From positions 1,736,001 to 1,800,000 of the forward strand of contig NC_010334.1 of NCBI RefSeq assembly GCF_000019185.1: a DNA stretch of 64,000 bases. Direction: 5' to 3'. The DNA comes from Shewanella halifaxensis HAW-EB4 (GTDB taxonomy: Bacteria; Pseudomonadota; Gammaproteobacteria; Enterobacterales; Shewanellaceae). The position numbers were made by a program, and so were the translations under genes. The notes under the pieces were generated by a model that had not been told where the DNA came from, made no database searches, and worked only from the letters and a program-made list of their open reading frames with translations. Shown here in pieces: positions 25,011 through 34,416 of this stretch (position 1 is its first letter; each line of letters starts with the position of its first letter).

Positions 25011-26423
25011 TTGAAGATTAAAAGATTTTTAGCAAAAGATATGCGTTCGGCCTTAGCCCAAGTTAAAGAAACGTTGGGGTCAGATGCCGTCATTATGTCG
25101 AACAAGAAAGTGACGGGCGGCATTGAGATTGTTGCCGCAGTGGATTATGACGAGCCTAAGCCCAAGGTTGCTGAAGCCAAGCCGTCGGCTGGCATGTTCA
25201 CCGACCTTGCAGAAGAGAGAGTGACCTTAGGCGCACAGGCAAATGTCAGGTCGCCTAATGTAAAAGCTCAAAGCCGTGCTCAACCCACGCCTGCGCCTGA
25301 TTCACTGCAAGCGTTACTTGAGCGTCAGCAAAGCCGAATTAGTCAGCAAACACAGCCTAGAAGCAGTGAAGATTTAGATATGCCTGAATGGGCGAAAGGG
25401 CTTCAGGCACAGGTGAAGAAACCGGAACCCGCTAAAGCTGAGTTTACTCCGCATCGTGCACCTGATAGCTTTAACGCGAACAAGCAAAACAGCAGTGCTG
25501 AAATGGACGCGATGAAACAAGAGTTAGCGTCAATTCGTAGCTTATTAACGCATCAAGTCAGTAGTTTGATGGTTGAACAGAAAAAACGGGTTGACCCTGT
25601 TGGTGCTATGCTAGAGAGCAAGTTGTTAGAGGCTGAGTTTTCTCCAGCAATTGCAAAGAAGCTATCGAGTCTTAGCGAGCATTATTCGCCCGCGGAATTA
25701 GTCGCCTCTTTGCCACGCAGTTTAGCTAATATGCTCGATAATCAAGGTGATGATATTGTGCGTCAAGGTGGTGTGGTCGCATTCGTTGGGCCAACAGGTG
25801 TTGGCAAGACAACGACTGTGGCCAAATTAGCGGCGCGTTTTGCTGCATATCATGGCTCAGATCAAGTTGCGCTCATTACAACCGACCATTATCGCATTGG
25901 AGCCTTTGAGCAATTAGCAACTTATGGCAAAATAATGGGATGCCCCGTAAAACAGGCTCATGATTTTAGTGAGTTAGAGCAAATACTGTATCAATTTAGG
26001 AACCGCAAGCTGGTTCTCATTGATACAGCGGGTATGGGGCAAAGAGACCAGCGTTTATTCCAACAACTCGATAGCTTAGCCGCAAATAGCAGATTACCAA
26101 TACGCAGTTATCTGGTAATGTCAGCAACGGGGCAGCGTAGAGTGTTAGAAGATGCGGTAAAACAGTTTACGCGTATTCCACTTTCGGGTGCGGTACTAAC
26201 AAAATTAGATGAATCAATTTCTTTAGCGCCAGCGCTAAGTGTCTTGATTCAAAGTGGGTTGCCTTTAAGTTATGTAACGGATGGACAAAGAGTTCCTGAA
26301 GATATGCAGGTGGCTGATACATTATCGTTAGCCAATCGTGCATTAGCAGCATTAGATAACAAACCTACCGAACCAATACATAATAGTGAAGGGTCGCAAG
26401 AGATGACCTATGCATTTGAGTAA
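25011..26423 (+). CDS. flhF: Polar flagellum placement GTPase FlhF
   Basis: 470 residues. Order: B domain N-terminus MKIKRFLAKDMRSALAQVKE, a variable Pro/Gln-rich linker, N domain, and an SRP-type G domain with P-loop GPTGVGKTTTVAKLAAR (about 258-274), DTAGMGQRD and TKLDE. FlhF marks the old pole for flagellum assembly and is controlled by FlhG. The start is TTG 25011, with GAGGTCG ten bases upstream; no ATG precedes the conserved KIKRF. Confidence 0.95.
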   Translation: MKIKRFLAKDMRSALAQVKETLGSDAVIMSNKKVTGGIEIVAAVDYDEPKPKVAEAKPSAGMFTDLAEERVTLGAQANVRSPNVKAQSRAQPTPAPDSLQALLERQQSRISQQTQPRSSEDLDMPEWAKGLQAQVKKPEPAKAEFTPHRAPDSFNANKQNSSAEMDAMKQELASIRSLLTHQVSSLMVEQKKRVDPVGAMLESKLLEAEFSPAIAKKLSSLSEHYSPAELVASLPRSLANMLDNQGDDIVRQGGVVAFVGPTGVGKTTTVAKLAARFAAYHGSDQVALITTDHYRIGAFEQLATYGKIMGCPVKQAHDFSELEQILYQFRNRKLVLIDTAGMGQRDQRLFQQLDSLAANSRLPIRSYLVMSATGQRRVLEDAVKQFTRIPLSGAVLTKLDESISLAPALSVLIQSGLPLSYVTDGQRVPEDMQVADTLSLANRALAALDNKPTEPIHNSEGSQEMTYAFE

Positions 26424-26427
26424 AGCC

Positions 26428-27309
26428 ATGACTCCGGATCAAGCAAGCGGTTTACGTATGATGAATCAGCCAAATAATGAAAAAGTAAAAGTAATCGCCG
26501 TATCAGGTGGTAAAGGTGGCGTTGGTAAAACCAGCGTGTCAATTAATACCGCCGTCGCGTTAGCCGAAAAGGGTAAACGTGTGTTGGTATTAGACGCCGA
26601 TTTAGGTCTAGCGAACGTCGATGTGATGTTAGGTTTGCGCGCAGAGCGAAATTTATCTCATGTTTTGTCGGGAGAGGCCGAATTAGATGATGTGATCTTA
26701 AGAGGACCTAAAGGGATTGGTATTATTCCTGCCACTTCGGGGACTCAGGCAATGGTCGAACTGACTCAAGCTCAGCATGCTGGTCTTATTCGTGCGTTTA
26801 GCGAAATGAGAACCCAGTTTGATATCTTGATTGTCGATACCGCTGCTGGCATTTCTGATATGGTACTGAGCTTTTCACGGGCGTCACAAGATGTATTAAT
26901 TGTGGTGTGTGATGAGCCAACGTCGATCACCGATGCCTACGCCTTGATTAAGATTTTAAGTCGTGAACACGGGGTGTTCCGCTTTAAGATTGTCGCGAAC
27001 ATGGTACGCAGCTTACGGGAAGGCATGGAGCTTTTTGCCAAGTTAAGCAAGGTGACCGACAGGTTCCTTGATGTGGCGTTAGAGCTTGTGGCCACGGTGC
27101 CATTTGATGAGAATTTACGTAAGTCTGTACGTAAGCAGAAATTGATTGTTGAGGCGTTTCCTAAGTCGCCAGCAGCCATTGCATACCAAGGGTTAGCGAA
27201 TAAGGTTATGAGCTGGCCAGTCCCGTCACAACCCGGTGGCCATTTAGAGTTCTTCGTTGAGCGTTTGGTGCAGCGTCCAAGCTATCAAGAGGATAAGTCG
27301 GGTGAATAA
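26428..27309 (+). CDS. flhG: Flagellar number regulator FlhG (FleN), MinD-like ATPase
   Basis: 293 residues from ATG 26428. An N-terminal activator helix DQASGLRMMNQ (residues about 4-14), which stimulates FlhF GTPase in the family, precedes the deviant Walker A GGKGGVGKTSVSINTAVAL. LILVDT-like residues (LIVDTAAGISDMV) and a C-terminal amphipathic stretch follow. FlhG limits flagella to one per pole and antagonises FlrA. The frame extends to ATG 26410 inside flhF, but the family N-terminus fits 26428. It overlaps fliA by 8 bases. Confidence 0.94.
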   Translation: MTPDQASGLRMMNQPNNEKVKVIAVSGGKGGVGKTSVSINTAVALAEKGKRVLVLDADLGLANVDVMLGLRAERNLSHVLSGEAELDDVILRGPKGIGIIPATSGTQAMVELTQAQHAGLIRAFSEMRTQFDILIVDTAAGISDMVLSFSRASQDVLIVVCDEPTSITDAYALIKILSREHGVFRFKIVANMVRSLREGMELFAKLSKVTDRFLDVALELVATVPFDENLRKSVRKQKLIVEAFPKSPAAIAYQGLANKVMSWPVPSQPGGHLEFFVERLVQRPSYQEDKSGE

Positions 27310-28021
27310 AGCGGCAGCGTATACTCGTTTTGATAATAAGACGTCTATCGTTGAACAGTATGCACCGCTTGTAAAAAGAATAGCCCATCATCTTTTGGCT
27401 CGTTTACCCGCATCAGTTCAGTTAGATGACTTGTTGCAGGCCGGCATGATGGGGCTACTCGAAGCGTCATCAAACTTTGATGGTAGTAAGGGCGCCAAAT
27501 TTGAAACCTTTGCAGGAATTCGAATTCGTGGCTCCATGTTAGATGAAATCAGGCGTGGCGACTGGGTACCGCGTTCGGTACATCGTAATCAGCGCCGCGT
27601 GGCTCAAGTGATTGATGAGCTTGAGCAAGAGCTTGGGCGTGATGCTCGTGATGGCGAGATTGCCGAGCGGTTAGAGATGCCGCTCGATGAGTATTACAGC
27701 ATTTTGAACGACGTGTCGGTAGGTAAAGTCGTTGGAATAGAAGATTTAGGCGTTGCCGTTGAAGGATTAAATCAAGATGACGGCCACGAAGATGATGCTT
27801 ATGAATCACTCGCAGAGGTCGAATTTCATTCGGCTCTTGTCGCAGCGATCAAACTATTACCCGAAAGAGATGCGCTAGTCTTGTCTCTATACTATGATGA
27901 AGCATTGAATTTAAAAGAAATTGGGGCCATTCTTGAGGTCAGTGAGTCTAGAGTTAGCCAGATCCATAGTCAGGCGATGCTCAGACTCAAGGGAAAACTC
28001 AAGCATTGGACGCAAGAATAA
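27302..28021 (+). CDS. fliA: Flagellar sigma-28 factor FliA
   Basis: 239 residues, identical in length to typical FliA. Sigma-70 family regions 2 (LVKRIAHHLLARLPASVQLDDLLQAGMMGLLEA in sequence near 25-57), 3 and 4 (LNLKEIGAILEVSESRVSQIHSQ) are present. It transcribes late genes such as the flagellin at 714, whose promoter fits. The start is GTG 27302, with AAGAGGA nine bases upstream; the open frame reaches back to 27257 inside flhG without a ribosome site. An anti-sigma factor FlgM is not in this window. Confidence 0.95.
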   Translation: MNKAAAYTRFDNKTSIVEQYAPLVKRIAHHLLARLPASVQLDDLLQAGMMGLLEASSNFDGSKGAKFETFAGIRIRGSMLDEIRRGDWVPRSVHRNQRRVAQVIDELEQELGRDARDGEIAERLEMPLDEYYSILNDVSVGKVVGIEDLGVAVEGLNQDDGHEDDAYESLAEVEFHSALVAAIKLLPERDALVLSLYYDEALNLKEIGAILEVSESRVSQIHSQAMLRLKGKLKHWTQE

Positions 28022-28081
28022 AATCATAATAATTGATACCACATTACATGCGCATTTAACGCGCGCTCCGCGGAGGAAACC

Positions 28082-28465
28082 TTGGACAAGAATATGAAGA
28101 TTCTTGTTGTTGACGATTTTTCAACAATGAGACGTATCATTAAGAACTTGTTACGCGACTTGGGGTTTAATAATACCCAAGAAGCCGATGACGGCTCTAC
28201 AGCCTTACCTATGCTACAGAAAGGCGATTTTGATTTCGTTGTAACCGACTGGAATATGCCGGGCATGCAAGGTATCGATCTATTAAAGGCCATTCGCGCC
28301 GATGATAACCTGAAACACCTTCCTGTATTGATGGTGACTGCAGAAGCTAAGCGTGAGCAGATTATTGCAGCAGCGCAAGCTGGCGTTAACGGATATGTGG
28401 TTAAGCCATTTACTGCGGCCACACTTAAAGAAAAGTTAGATAAAATTTTCGAAAGACTCGGCTAA
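28082..28465 (+). CDS. cheY: Chemotaxis response regulator CheY
   Basis: 127 residues, a single receiver domain. Acidic pocket D11-D12, phospho-acceptor D56 in VTDWNMPGM, the T/S switch residue in VTAEAKRE and the lysine in VVKPFTA are all present. CheY-P binds FliM to switch rotation. The start is TTG 28082, directly behind GCGGAGG (28071-28077); ATG 28094 is too far from that site. It begins the cheY-cheZ-cheA block. Confidence 0.96.
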   Translation: MDKNMKILVVDDFSTMRRIIKNLLRDLGFNNTQEADDGSTALPMLQKGDFDFVVTDWNMPGMQGIDLLKAIRADDNLKHLPVLMVTAEAKREQIIAAAQAGVNGYVVKPFTAATLKEKLDKIFERLG

Positions 28466-28478
28466 GCAGGGATGAGCT

Positions 28479-29216
28479 ATGCAGCAACAATTGTCAGAGC
28501 TGATAACTCTTGAGCAAGCACAGAGGCTAGTTGCACTTCTCACCGAAGGTGAGCAAGAAAAAGCAGATGAGTTGATTAGGGAGATCTCAGCGCCAATTCA
28601 AAAAGATCTTTTTGATGAAGTTGGGCGGTTAACTCGTCAACTTCACAGTGCTATTTCTGATTTTCAATTCGATAATCGTTTAATCGAATTAGCCAATACA
28701 GAAATCCCTGATGCAAAAGAACGTTTAACTTATGTCATAGACATGACTGAGCAAGCGGCAAATAAAACCATGGACGCGGTGGAGGAGTGTTTACCTCTTG
28801 CTAGTGCATTGAGCGACAATATTCAGGCTGTTAAGCCAGCTTGGGATAAGCTTATGCGTAGAGAGCTGCCGCTGACTGAATTTAAAACACTATGCCATGA
28901 CATCCAACAGTTTGTAGAAAGAAGCGAGTCGGATGCAAGCCGAGTAAAAGAGCTGCTTAATCAAATTCTATTGGCACAAGACTTTCAGGACTTGACTGGA
29001 CAGATGATCCGTCGAGTGATTGAACTCGTCAGGGAAGTTGAGAATAGTTTAGTGTCGATGTTGACAGTATTTGGTGAGCAACCTACAACTGCGGTTGATG
29101 ATAAACCAAATCTAAATGTTGAAGCTGAAGGTCCTATTGTGAATGCAGAACGCCGTCAAGACGTGGTGACTGGTCAAGATGAAGTTGACGATCTGCTTTC
29201 GAGTTTAGGTTTTTAA
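28479..29216 (+). CDS. cheZ: CheY-P phosphatase CheZ
   Basis: 245 residues. The family active-site helix LLAQDFQDLTGQMIRRV is present (about 165-181), with the catalytic Gln and Asp. The last residues VDDLLSSLGF are the conserved CheY-binding tail after a flexible linker. The long helical hairpin occupies residues 40-190. It lies 14 bases after cheY and 13 before cheA, so the three are cotranscribed. Confidence 0.95.
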   Translation: MQQQLSELITLEQAQRLVALLTEGEQEKADELIREISAPIQKDLFDEVGRLTRQLHSAISDFQFDNRLIELANTEIPDAKERLTYVIDMTEQAANKTMDAVEECLPLASALSDNIQAVKPAWDKLMRRELPLTEFKTLCHDIQQFVERSESDASRVKELLNQILLAQDFQDLTGQMIRRVIELVREVENSLVSMLTVFGEQPTTAVDDKPNLNVEAEGPIVNAERRQDVVTGQDEVDDLLSSLGF

Positions 29217-29228
29217 GGGAGTCAAAGA

Positions 29229-31532
29229 ATGTCCTTTGATGTTGATGAAGAGATACTGCAGGACTTTTTGATAGAAGCGGGTGAAATTTTAGAACTTCTA
29301 CAAGAACAACTGGTCACGTTAGAAAATAACCCAGATGATACTGAACTGCTCAATGCAATTTTCAGGGGATTTCATACGGTTAAAGGCGGTGCAGGATTCT
29401 TAGGTTTGTCACCCATGGTAGATGTCTGCCATGAAGCAGAGAATACCTTCGACCTACTGCGTACAGGCAAACGTGAAGTTTCTGCTAATTTGATGGATGT
29501 CATTTTACAAGCAGTAGACTCAATCAACTCAATGTTTGCTGAAACGCAAGCTGGGCAACCTCAATCCCCTGCCGAGTCTACGCTATTGGCGCAGCTTAAA
29601 ACATTAAGCGCAGGTGAACTGCTTCCTTCTGAAATGGAGGAAGCTGTTGTTAAGGCGCCTGCTGTAGAGTCTACAGTCATCGTTCAAGAGCCTATTATTG
29701 AACAGGCGGCGCCGCAAGTACCTCAAGTGGTTGAACAAACATCACCCACAGTGGGCACGGGTAGCATTGATGATATCGATGATATCGAATTTGAAGCCTT
29801 GCTCGATGCTTTGCATGGTACGGGTAACGGCCCTGGCAATGCAGCGGATGAGGCTCCTACACTTTCACCATCTACACCGTCATTATCTGCACAGTCATTG
29901 TCAGCACAGTCGCTATCTGCATCTGATGACATTACCGATGACGAATTTGAATCATTACTCGATGAGCTACATGGCTCCGGTCAGTTTAAAACTCAGTCGG
30001 CTGCTCCTGCGGTAATAGAGCAAAGTGGCTCGGATGTTGATTCTGATGAAATTACCGATGATGAATTTGAACGATTACTCGATCAATTGCATGGTTCAGG
30101 CACAGGCCCTGGTAACTCATCTAGCGTGACGGAGAGTAGTAACTCCGCTCCTGAACCGCATGAAACCAATAAATCAGAGCCTGTGGTACAAGCGATAACC
30201 ACATCGCAGCAGGTGTCTGCAGTTAAGGCCGAAGCTAAACCTGAGCCTAAACCTGAGCATAAACCACAGCCAAAGCCAGAACTAAAACCAGAACCAGAAC
30301 TAAAGCCAGCAGCCGCAAAAGCTGCCCCAAAAGCGACCGGCAATATGCCCCAAGGTGAAACCACGGTGCGGGTCGATACCTCAAGGCTTGATCAGATCAT
30401 GAATATGGTCGGAGAGCTGGTATTAGTACGTAATCGTTTACTCAGTCTTGGCGTAGAGCGTGAAGATGAAGAGATGTCAAAGGCGTTAGCTAACCTTGAC
30501 TTAGTGACTGCCGACTTACAAGGCGCAGTGATGAAGACTCGCATGCAGCCCATTAAGAAAGTCTTTGGCCGTTTTCCTCGAGTGGTTCGTGATTTAGCTC
30601 GTAGTTTAAATAAAGATATTGATCTTGTTATGATCGGTGAAGATACCGATCTTGATAAAAATCTGGTTGAAGCGTTAGCCGATCCATTAGTTCACTTAGT
30701 GAGAAACTCGGTCGATCATGGTATCGAAATGCCAGATGTTCGTGAGGCTCACGGTAAAGCCCGTACAGGTACCATTACATTATCTGCAAGCCAAGAAGGC
30801 GATCACATCCTGCTTAAAATTGAGGATGATGGTGCTGGTATGGATCCAGAAAAACTTAAAGGGATTGCAATCAGTCGCGGCGTGCTCGATGAAGATGCCG
30901 CCGCCCGCATGAGCGATGAAGAAGCCTATAACCTTATCTTTGCTCCTGGGTTCTCAACCAAGGTTGAAGTTTCAGATATTTCGGGTCGTGGTGTGGGTAT
31001 GGACGTGGTTAAGACCCGTATTACCCAGCTGAACGGTTCTGTTTATATCGACTCACAACTAGGAAAGGGCACACGCCTTGAGATTAAGGTGCCGTTAACA
31101 CTGGCAATTATGCCGACCTTAATGGTGGAAGTTACCGAGCAAGTGTTTGCTCTACCGCTGTCGAGCGTGAATGAGATATTTCACTTAGACTTGACTAAGA
31201 CTAATGTGGTTGATGGTCAATTGACCGTCATTGTCCGAGATAAAGCGGTGCCACTCTTTTATTTAGAGCAGTGGTTGTCTCGCAATAAATTGAATTTTAG
31301 GCATGGTGACAAACAGCATGGACATGTCGTCATCGTCCAGCTAGGTACGATGCAAATAGGTTTTGTGGTGGACTCACTCATCGGTCAAGAAGAGGTGGTG
31401 ATTAAACCGTTAGGGACATTGCTTCATGGCACTCCTGGCATGGCGGGGGCAACCATTACTTCTGATGGTGGCATCGCACTGATTTTAGATGTGCCGGGTT
31501 TACTTAAGCATTACGCACGTAATAGGAGCTAG
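29229..31532 (+). CDS. cheA: Chemotaxis histidine kinase CheA
   Basis: 767 residues. P1 Hpt domain with the phospho-histidine in FHTVKGGAGFLG (His49). P3 dimerisation, P4 ATPase (LVRNSVDHGIE, DDGAGMD, GRGVGMDVV) and P5 CheW-like domains occupy the C-terminal 400 residues. Between P1 and P3 lies a long variable region with three copies of a DDEFExLLDxLHGSG motif (near residues 185, 237 and 277) and then a Lys/Pro/Glu tract. In Vibrio this stretch houses the LID segment that binds ParP, and parP is encoded here at 34400. A terminator-like hairpin follows the stop. Confidence 0.96.
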   Translation: MSFDVDEEILQDFLIEAGEILELLQEQLVTLENNPDDTELLNAIFRGFHTVKGGAGFLGLSPMVDVCHEAENTFDLLRTGKREVSANLMDVILQAVDSINSMFAETQAGQPQSPAESTLLAQLKTLSAGELLPSEMEEAVVKAPAVESTVIVQEPIIEQAAPQVPQVVEQTSPTVGTGSIDDIDDIEFEALLDALHGTGNGPGNAADEAPTLSPSTPSLSAQSLSAQSLSASDDITDDEFESLLDELHGSGQFKTQSAAPAVIEQSGSDVDSDEITDDEFERLLDQLHGSGTGPGNSSSVTESSNSAPEPHETNKSEPVVQAITTSQQVSAVKAEAKPEPKPEHKPQPKPELKPEPELKPAAAKAAPKATGNMPQGETTVRVDTSRLDQIMNMVGELVLVRNRLLSLGVEREDEEMSKALANLDLVTADLQGAVMKTRMQPIKKVFGRFPRVVRDLARSLNKDIDLVMIGEDTDLDKNLVEALADPLVHLVRNSVDHGIEMPDVREAHGKARTGTITLSASQEGDHILLKIEDDGAGMDPEKLKGIAISRGVLDEDAAARMSDEEAYNLIFAPGFSTKVEVSDISGRGVGMDVVKTRITQLNGSVYIDSQLGKGTRLEIKVPLTLAIMPTLMVEVTEQVFALPLSSVNEIFHLDLTKTNVVDGQLTVIVRDKAVPLFYLEQWLSRNKLNFRHGDKQHGHVVIVQLGTMQIGFVVDSLIGQEEVVIKPLGTLLHGTPGMAGATITSDGGIALILDVPGLLKHYARNRS

Positions 31533-31545
31533 CTCTGGTTAGCTT

Positions 31546-31576
31546 AGGGAATAACGCTTTGTTATTCCCTTTTTTA
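31546..31576 (+). terminator. Intrinsic terminator between cheA and cheB
   Basis: AGGGAATAAC (31546-31555) pairs perfectly with GTTATTCCCT (31561-31570) around a five-base loop and runs into TTTTTT. It sits in the middle of what is otherwise a single chemotaxis operon. Confidence 0.88.
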
Positions 31577-31619
31577 CATACAGCATTGAGCAGGCCTGTG
31601 GTGCAGTAAAGGAATTTGA

Positions 31620-32810
31620 ATGGGCATTAAAGTTTTAGTCGTTGATGATTCGAGTTTTTTCAGACGACGCGTTAGTGAAATAGTTAATAAAGACTCCGAG
31701 CTAGAGGTTGTGGGTACCGCATGTAATGGTGCTGAGGCTGTAAAAATGGCCGCAGAGCTTAATCCAAATGTGATCACCATGGACATTGAAATGCCGGTCA
31801 TGGATGGGATCACTGCGGTAAAGCAGATCATGGCGAGCAAGCCAATTCCTATTCTAATGTTCTCATCACTTACACATGATGGTGCCAAAGCAACGTTAGA
31901 AGCGTTAGATGCTGGTGCCTTAGACTTCTTGCCAAAGCGTTTTGAAGATATCGCTAGCAATAAAGATGATGCGATAGCGCTATTGCAGCAACGAATTAGA
32001 GCATTAGGCCGTAGACGCTTATTTAGACCGATTGCTAGGCCTCTGACTGGCAATGAAAGAGCGCAACCTGCAAATACTAGTAGTGCTACTAGTGAGAGGG
32101 CCGCCGATAGAGCGCGCACCTCATCTAGCTTTTCTCGGCCGTCAGTTACCGCATCTGCGGCGAACGCTGCGGCTGCGAGTACAACTGAAAGGTCTGCTAG
32201 TCGAGCCAGTGTTATTACTCGTGGCAGTGGAAAAAAGTATAAAGCATTACTTATCGGCACATCTACAGGAGGCCCGGTTGCGCTACAAAAGGTATTAACC
32301 CAACTGCCTGCGAATTATCCGCATCCTATTTTGCTTATCCAGCATATGCCAGCCGCTTTTACACCAACCTTTGCAACAAGGCTTAATAGCTTGTGTAAGA
32401 TTGAAGTTAAAGAGGCGGAAACCGGCGATCAGTTAAAGCCAGGCTGCGCATACCTAGCGCCAGGCGGCATGCAAATGATGTTAGAGCGAGGCGGAGCTTA
32501 CGGCAGAATCAAGGTGATTGCGGGTAAGGCCGATATGAATTACAAACCTTGTGTCGATATCACCTTCGCCTCAGCTTCTAAAGTGATTGGTGGAGACGTA
32601 TTGGCTGTGGTATTGACGGGCATGGGAGCCGATGGTCGAGAAGGAGCGAGAATGCTTAAAGGCATCGGCGCTACTGTGTGGGCGCAGGATGAGGCAAGCT
32701 GTGTGGTTTATGGTATGCCACAAGCGGTAACGGCAGCTGGTATTGCGACTAAATCGATAGCCTTAGAGCATATGGCTGAATCTATTATAAAAGAGACCTG
32801 CAATGGCTAA
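31620..32810 (+). CDS. cheB: Chemotaxis methylesterase/deamidase CheB
   Basis: 396 residues. Receiver domain with D55 in ITMDIEMPVMDG. A Ser/Ala/Thr-rich linker (about 140-200) is longer than in enterics. The C-terminal esterase domain has the catalytic Ser in IGTSTGGPVALQ, His in LIQHMPAAFT and Asp in GMGADGREG. It removes methyl groups from chemoreceptors. The CheR partner is not in this window. It overlaps the next gene by 8 bases. Confidence 0.96.
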   Translation: MGIKVLVVDDSSFFRRRVSEIVNKDSELEVVGTACNGAEAVKMAAELNPNVITMDIEMPVMDGITAVKQIMASKPIPILMFSSLTHDGAKATLEALDAGALDFLPKRFEDIASNKDDAIALLQQRIRALGRRRLFRPIARPLTGNERAQPANTSSATSERAADRARTSSSFSRPSVTASAANAAAASTTERSASRASVITRGSGKKYKALLIGTSTGGPVALQKVLTQLPANYPHPILLIQHMPAAFTPTFATRLNSLCKIEVKEAETGDQLKPGCAYLAPGGMQMMLERGGAYGRIKVIAGKADMNYKPCVDITFASASKVIGGDVLAVVLTGMGADGREGARMLKGIGATVWAQDEASCVVYGMPQAVTAAGIATKSIALEHMAESIIKETCNG

Positions 32811-33525
32811 GATGGCTTTTGGCCAAAATGTCATTTTGCAACGCGGTGAAATGAATACGCTGTCGTTGCTATTACTGTTTTTGCTGAGTATTGCATCTTT
32901 TACGTTCGGTTCGCTGTATTTTGAATCACAGCATAAAAACAAATTGTTATCCAGCGAAGTTCAAAAGCTTAAAAATAGCCAAGTATTGCTGATGGTACCG
33001 GATGAGCAAGCCGAAGTGATGGCAAATTGGATGGCTAATAACCCGCATTTCGTGCAGTCTTTTGTCGATAAGGCTAAGCAAGGTGAAGCCACGGTTTTGC
33101 CTATAGGGCCGGGGGCTCATCAAGGGGAGCAATCTCAGCTCCCACTCACAAGCCATAATGGCGATGAGTCAGCATCGGTCAATACGTCAGAGAAAGTAAT
33201 ACAGGGGGCGCTTGTTAAACCGCCTGAGGGTAAGCAAGCACTCAGAGCGACGCTAAATACAGCACCTGCTGAAAAAGTGACGATTAAAAAGAGTGAGCCT
33301 GTTGAAAATGAGGCATCAAATGATAAATCTAGCCTTGCAGAGCCTTCAGCACAAATAGAGCCTTCCGCACAAAAAGAGGCCAGTGATATTAAGCAAAACG
33401 GTAACCATAACGCCAAGAGCAAGGTGATAAAAACCGTGACAGTGATAGAGGGGGATGACGGTGTGAAGCTAATTAGTTTACCCCATGGTGGTATTAGAGT
33501 CACAACCAGAGAGCCTGAAGGTTAA
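32803..33525 (+). CDS. Membrane-anchored protein of unknown function in che operon
   Basis: 240 residues, not recognised. One membrane span near residues 18-37 (LSLLLLFLLSIASFTFGSLYF), a short coiled coil (about 42-58), then a conserved-looking helix VPDEQAEVMANWMANNP. After that comes a long disordered tail rich in Ser, Glu and Lys, ending in a compact VIEGDDGVKLISLPHGGIRV motif. The tail contains a hexapeptide repeat EPSAQI/EPSAQK. It overlaps cheB by 8 bases, so it is translated with it, and precedes parC. A role at the polar array is a guess from position only. Confidence 0.75.
   Translation: MAKMAFGQNVILQRGEMNTLSLLLLFLLSIASFTFGSLYFESQHKNKLLSSEVQKLKNSQVLLMVPDEQAEVMANWMANNPHFVQSFVDKAKQGEATVLPIGPGAHQGEQSQLPLTSHNGDESASVNTSEKVIQGALVKPPEGKQALRATLNTAPAEKVTIKKSEPVENEASNDKSSLAEPSAQIEPSAQKEASDIKQNGNHNAKSKVIKTVTVIEGDDGVKLISLPHGGIRVTTREPEG
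33340..33375 (+). repeat. 18-bp intragenic repeat encoding EPSAQx
   Basis: Two direct copies of an 18-base unit beginning GAGCCTTC inside the unknown che-operon gene. A very similar 18-base unit is present three times in rmlB at 52521-52574. Confidence 0.75.
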
Positions 33526-33624
33526 GTGATATGACTCATATAACTCATATGAATTGGGGCAAAACCCTGTCATTAATCTGATTAAACGATATTTGAGCCG
33601 TGTAATAACACCGAGGGTTATTTT

Positions 33625-34416
33625 TTGAAAATCTGGACCATAGCAAACCAAAAAGGCGGGGTGGGGAAAACAACAACCGTTGCCAGTCTAGCTGGTGCGT
33701 TTGTAAAGCGTGGTCTGAAGGTATTGATGGTTGATACCGACCCCCATGCTTCCCTAGGTTATTACCTTGGTATTGATAGTGAGCAATTACCTTGCTCCTT
33801 ATATGATCTGTTTTTGGCTAATAAGACCCTAACAACTGACAGTGTTCAAATGCATATTGTGCCTACAAATGTCGTGGGGTTAGATTTAATGCCGTCAACT
33901 ATGGCACTCGCGACACTTGATCGCAGTTTAGGGCACCAAGAAGGCATGGGGCTGATCTTAAAGAAGGCCCTAAAATTAGTTGAAAATCGATACGATGTTG
34001 TATTGATAGATTGCCCGCCGGTGTTGGGGGTGTTGATGGTGAATGCATTAGCGGCAAGTGAGCATATTATCGTCCCAGTTCAAACTGAATTTTTGGCCAT
34101 AAAAGGGCTCGACCGTATGGTTAAAACGATGTTGCTAATGGGACGTTCAAAAAAAATCAAATACAGCTACACCATAGTGCCAACCATGTTTGATAAACGC
34201 ACTCGCGCGGCCTCAGCCGCTTTGTTGCAACTGAATGAAGATTATAACGAAGAGCTATGGCAGGACGTGATCCCTGTTGATACCAAATTTAGAGATGCCA
34301 GTTTGAGTCATTTACCCGCTTCCCATTACGCCCCTAGTAGCCGTGGCGTGAAGGCCTACAATAGACTACTCGATTATTTACTCGCGAAGGATTTATCTCA
34401 TGTCAAAATCAGTTGA
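33625..34416 (+). CDS. parC: ParA-like ATPase ParC for polar chemotaxis array
   Basis: 263 residues. ParA/Soj family with deviant Walker A NQKGGVGKTTTVASLAGAF at the N-terminus, LMVDTDPHASLGYYLG and VVLIDCPPVLGVLMV. In Vibrio the equivalent ParC, encoded between cheB and parP, recruits chemotaxis arrays to the cell pole. Start TTG 33625, preceded by GAGGG at 33613-33617. It overlaps parP by 17 bases. Confidence 0.9.
   Translation: MKIWTIANQKGGVGKTTTVASLAGAFVKRGLKVLMVDTDPHASLGYYLGIDSEQLPCSLYDLFLANKTLTTDSVQMHIVPTNVVGLDLMPSTMALATLDRSLGHQEGMGLILKKALKLVENRYDVVLIDCPPVLGVLMVNALAASEHIIVPVQTEFLAIKGLDRMVKTMLLMGRSKKIKYSYTIVPTMFDKRTRAASAALLQLNEDYNEELWQDVIPVDTKFRDASLSHLPASHYAPSSRGVKAYNRLLDYLLAKDLSHVKIS

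Noticed and set aside
29698..30364. Alternate frames within the CheA linker
   Set aside because: They are shadows of the low-complexity linker; the cheA frame has the conserved motifs on both sides.
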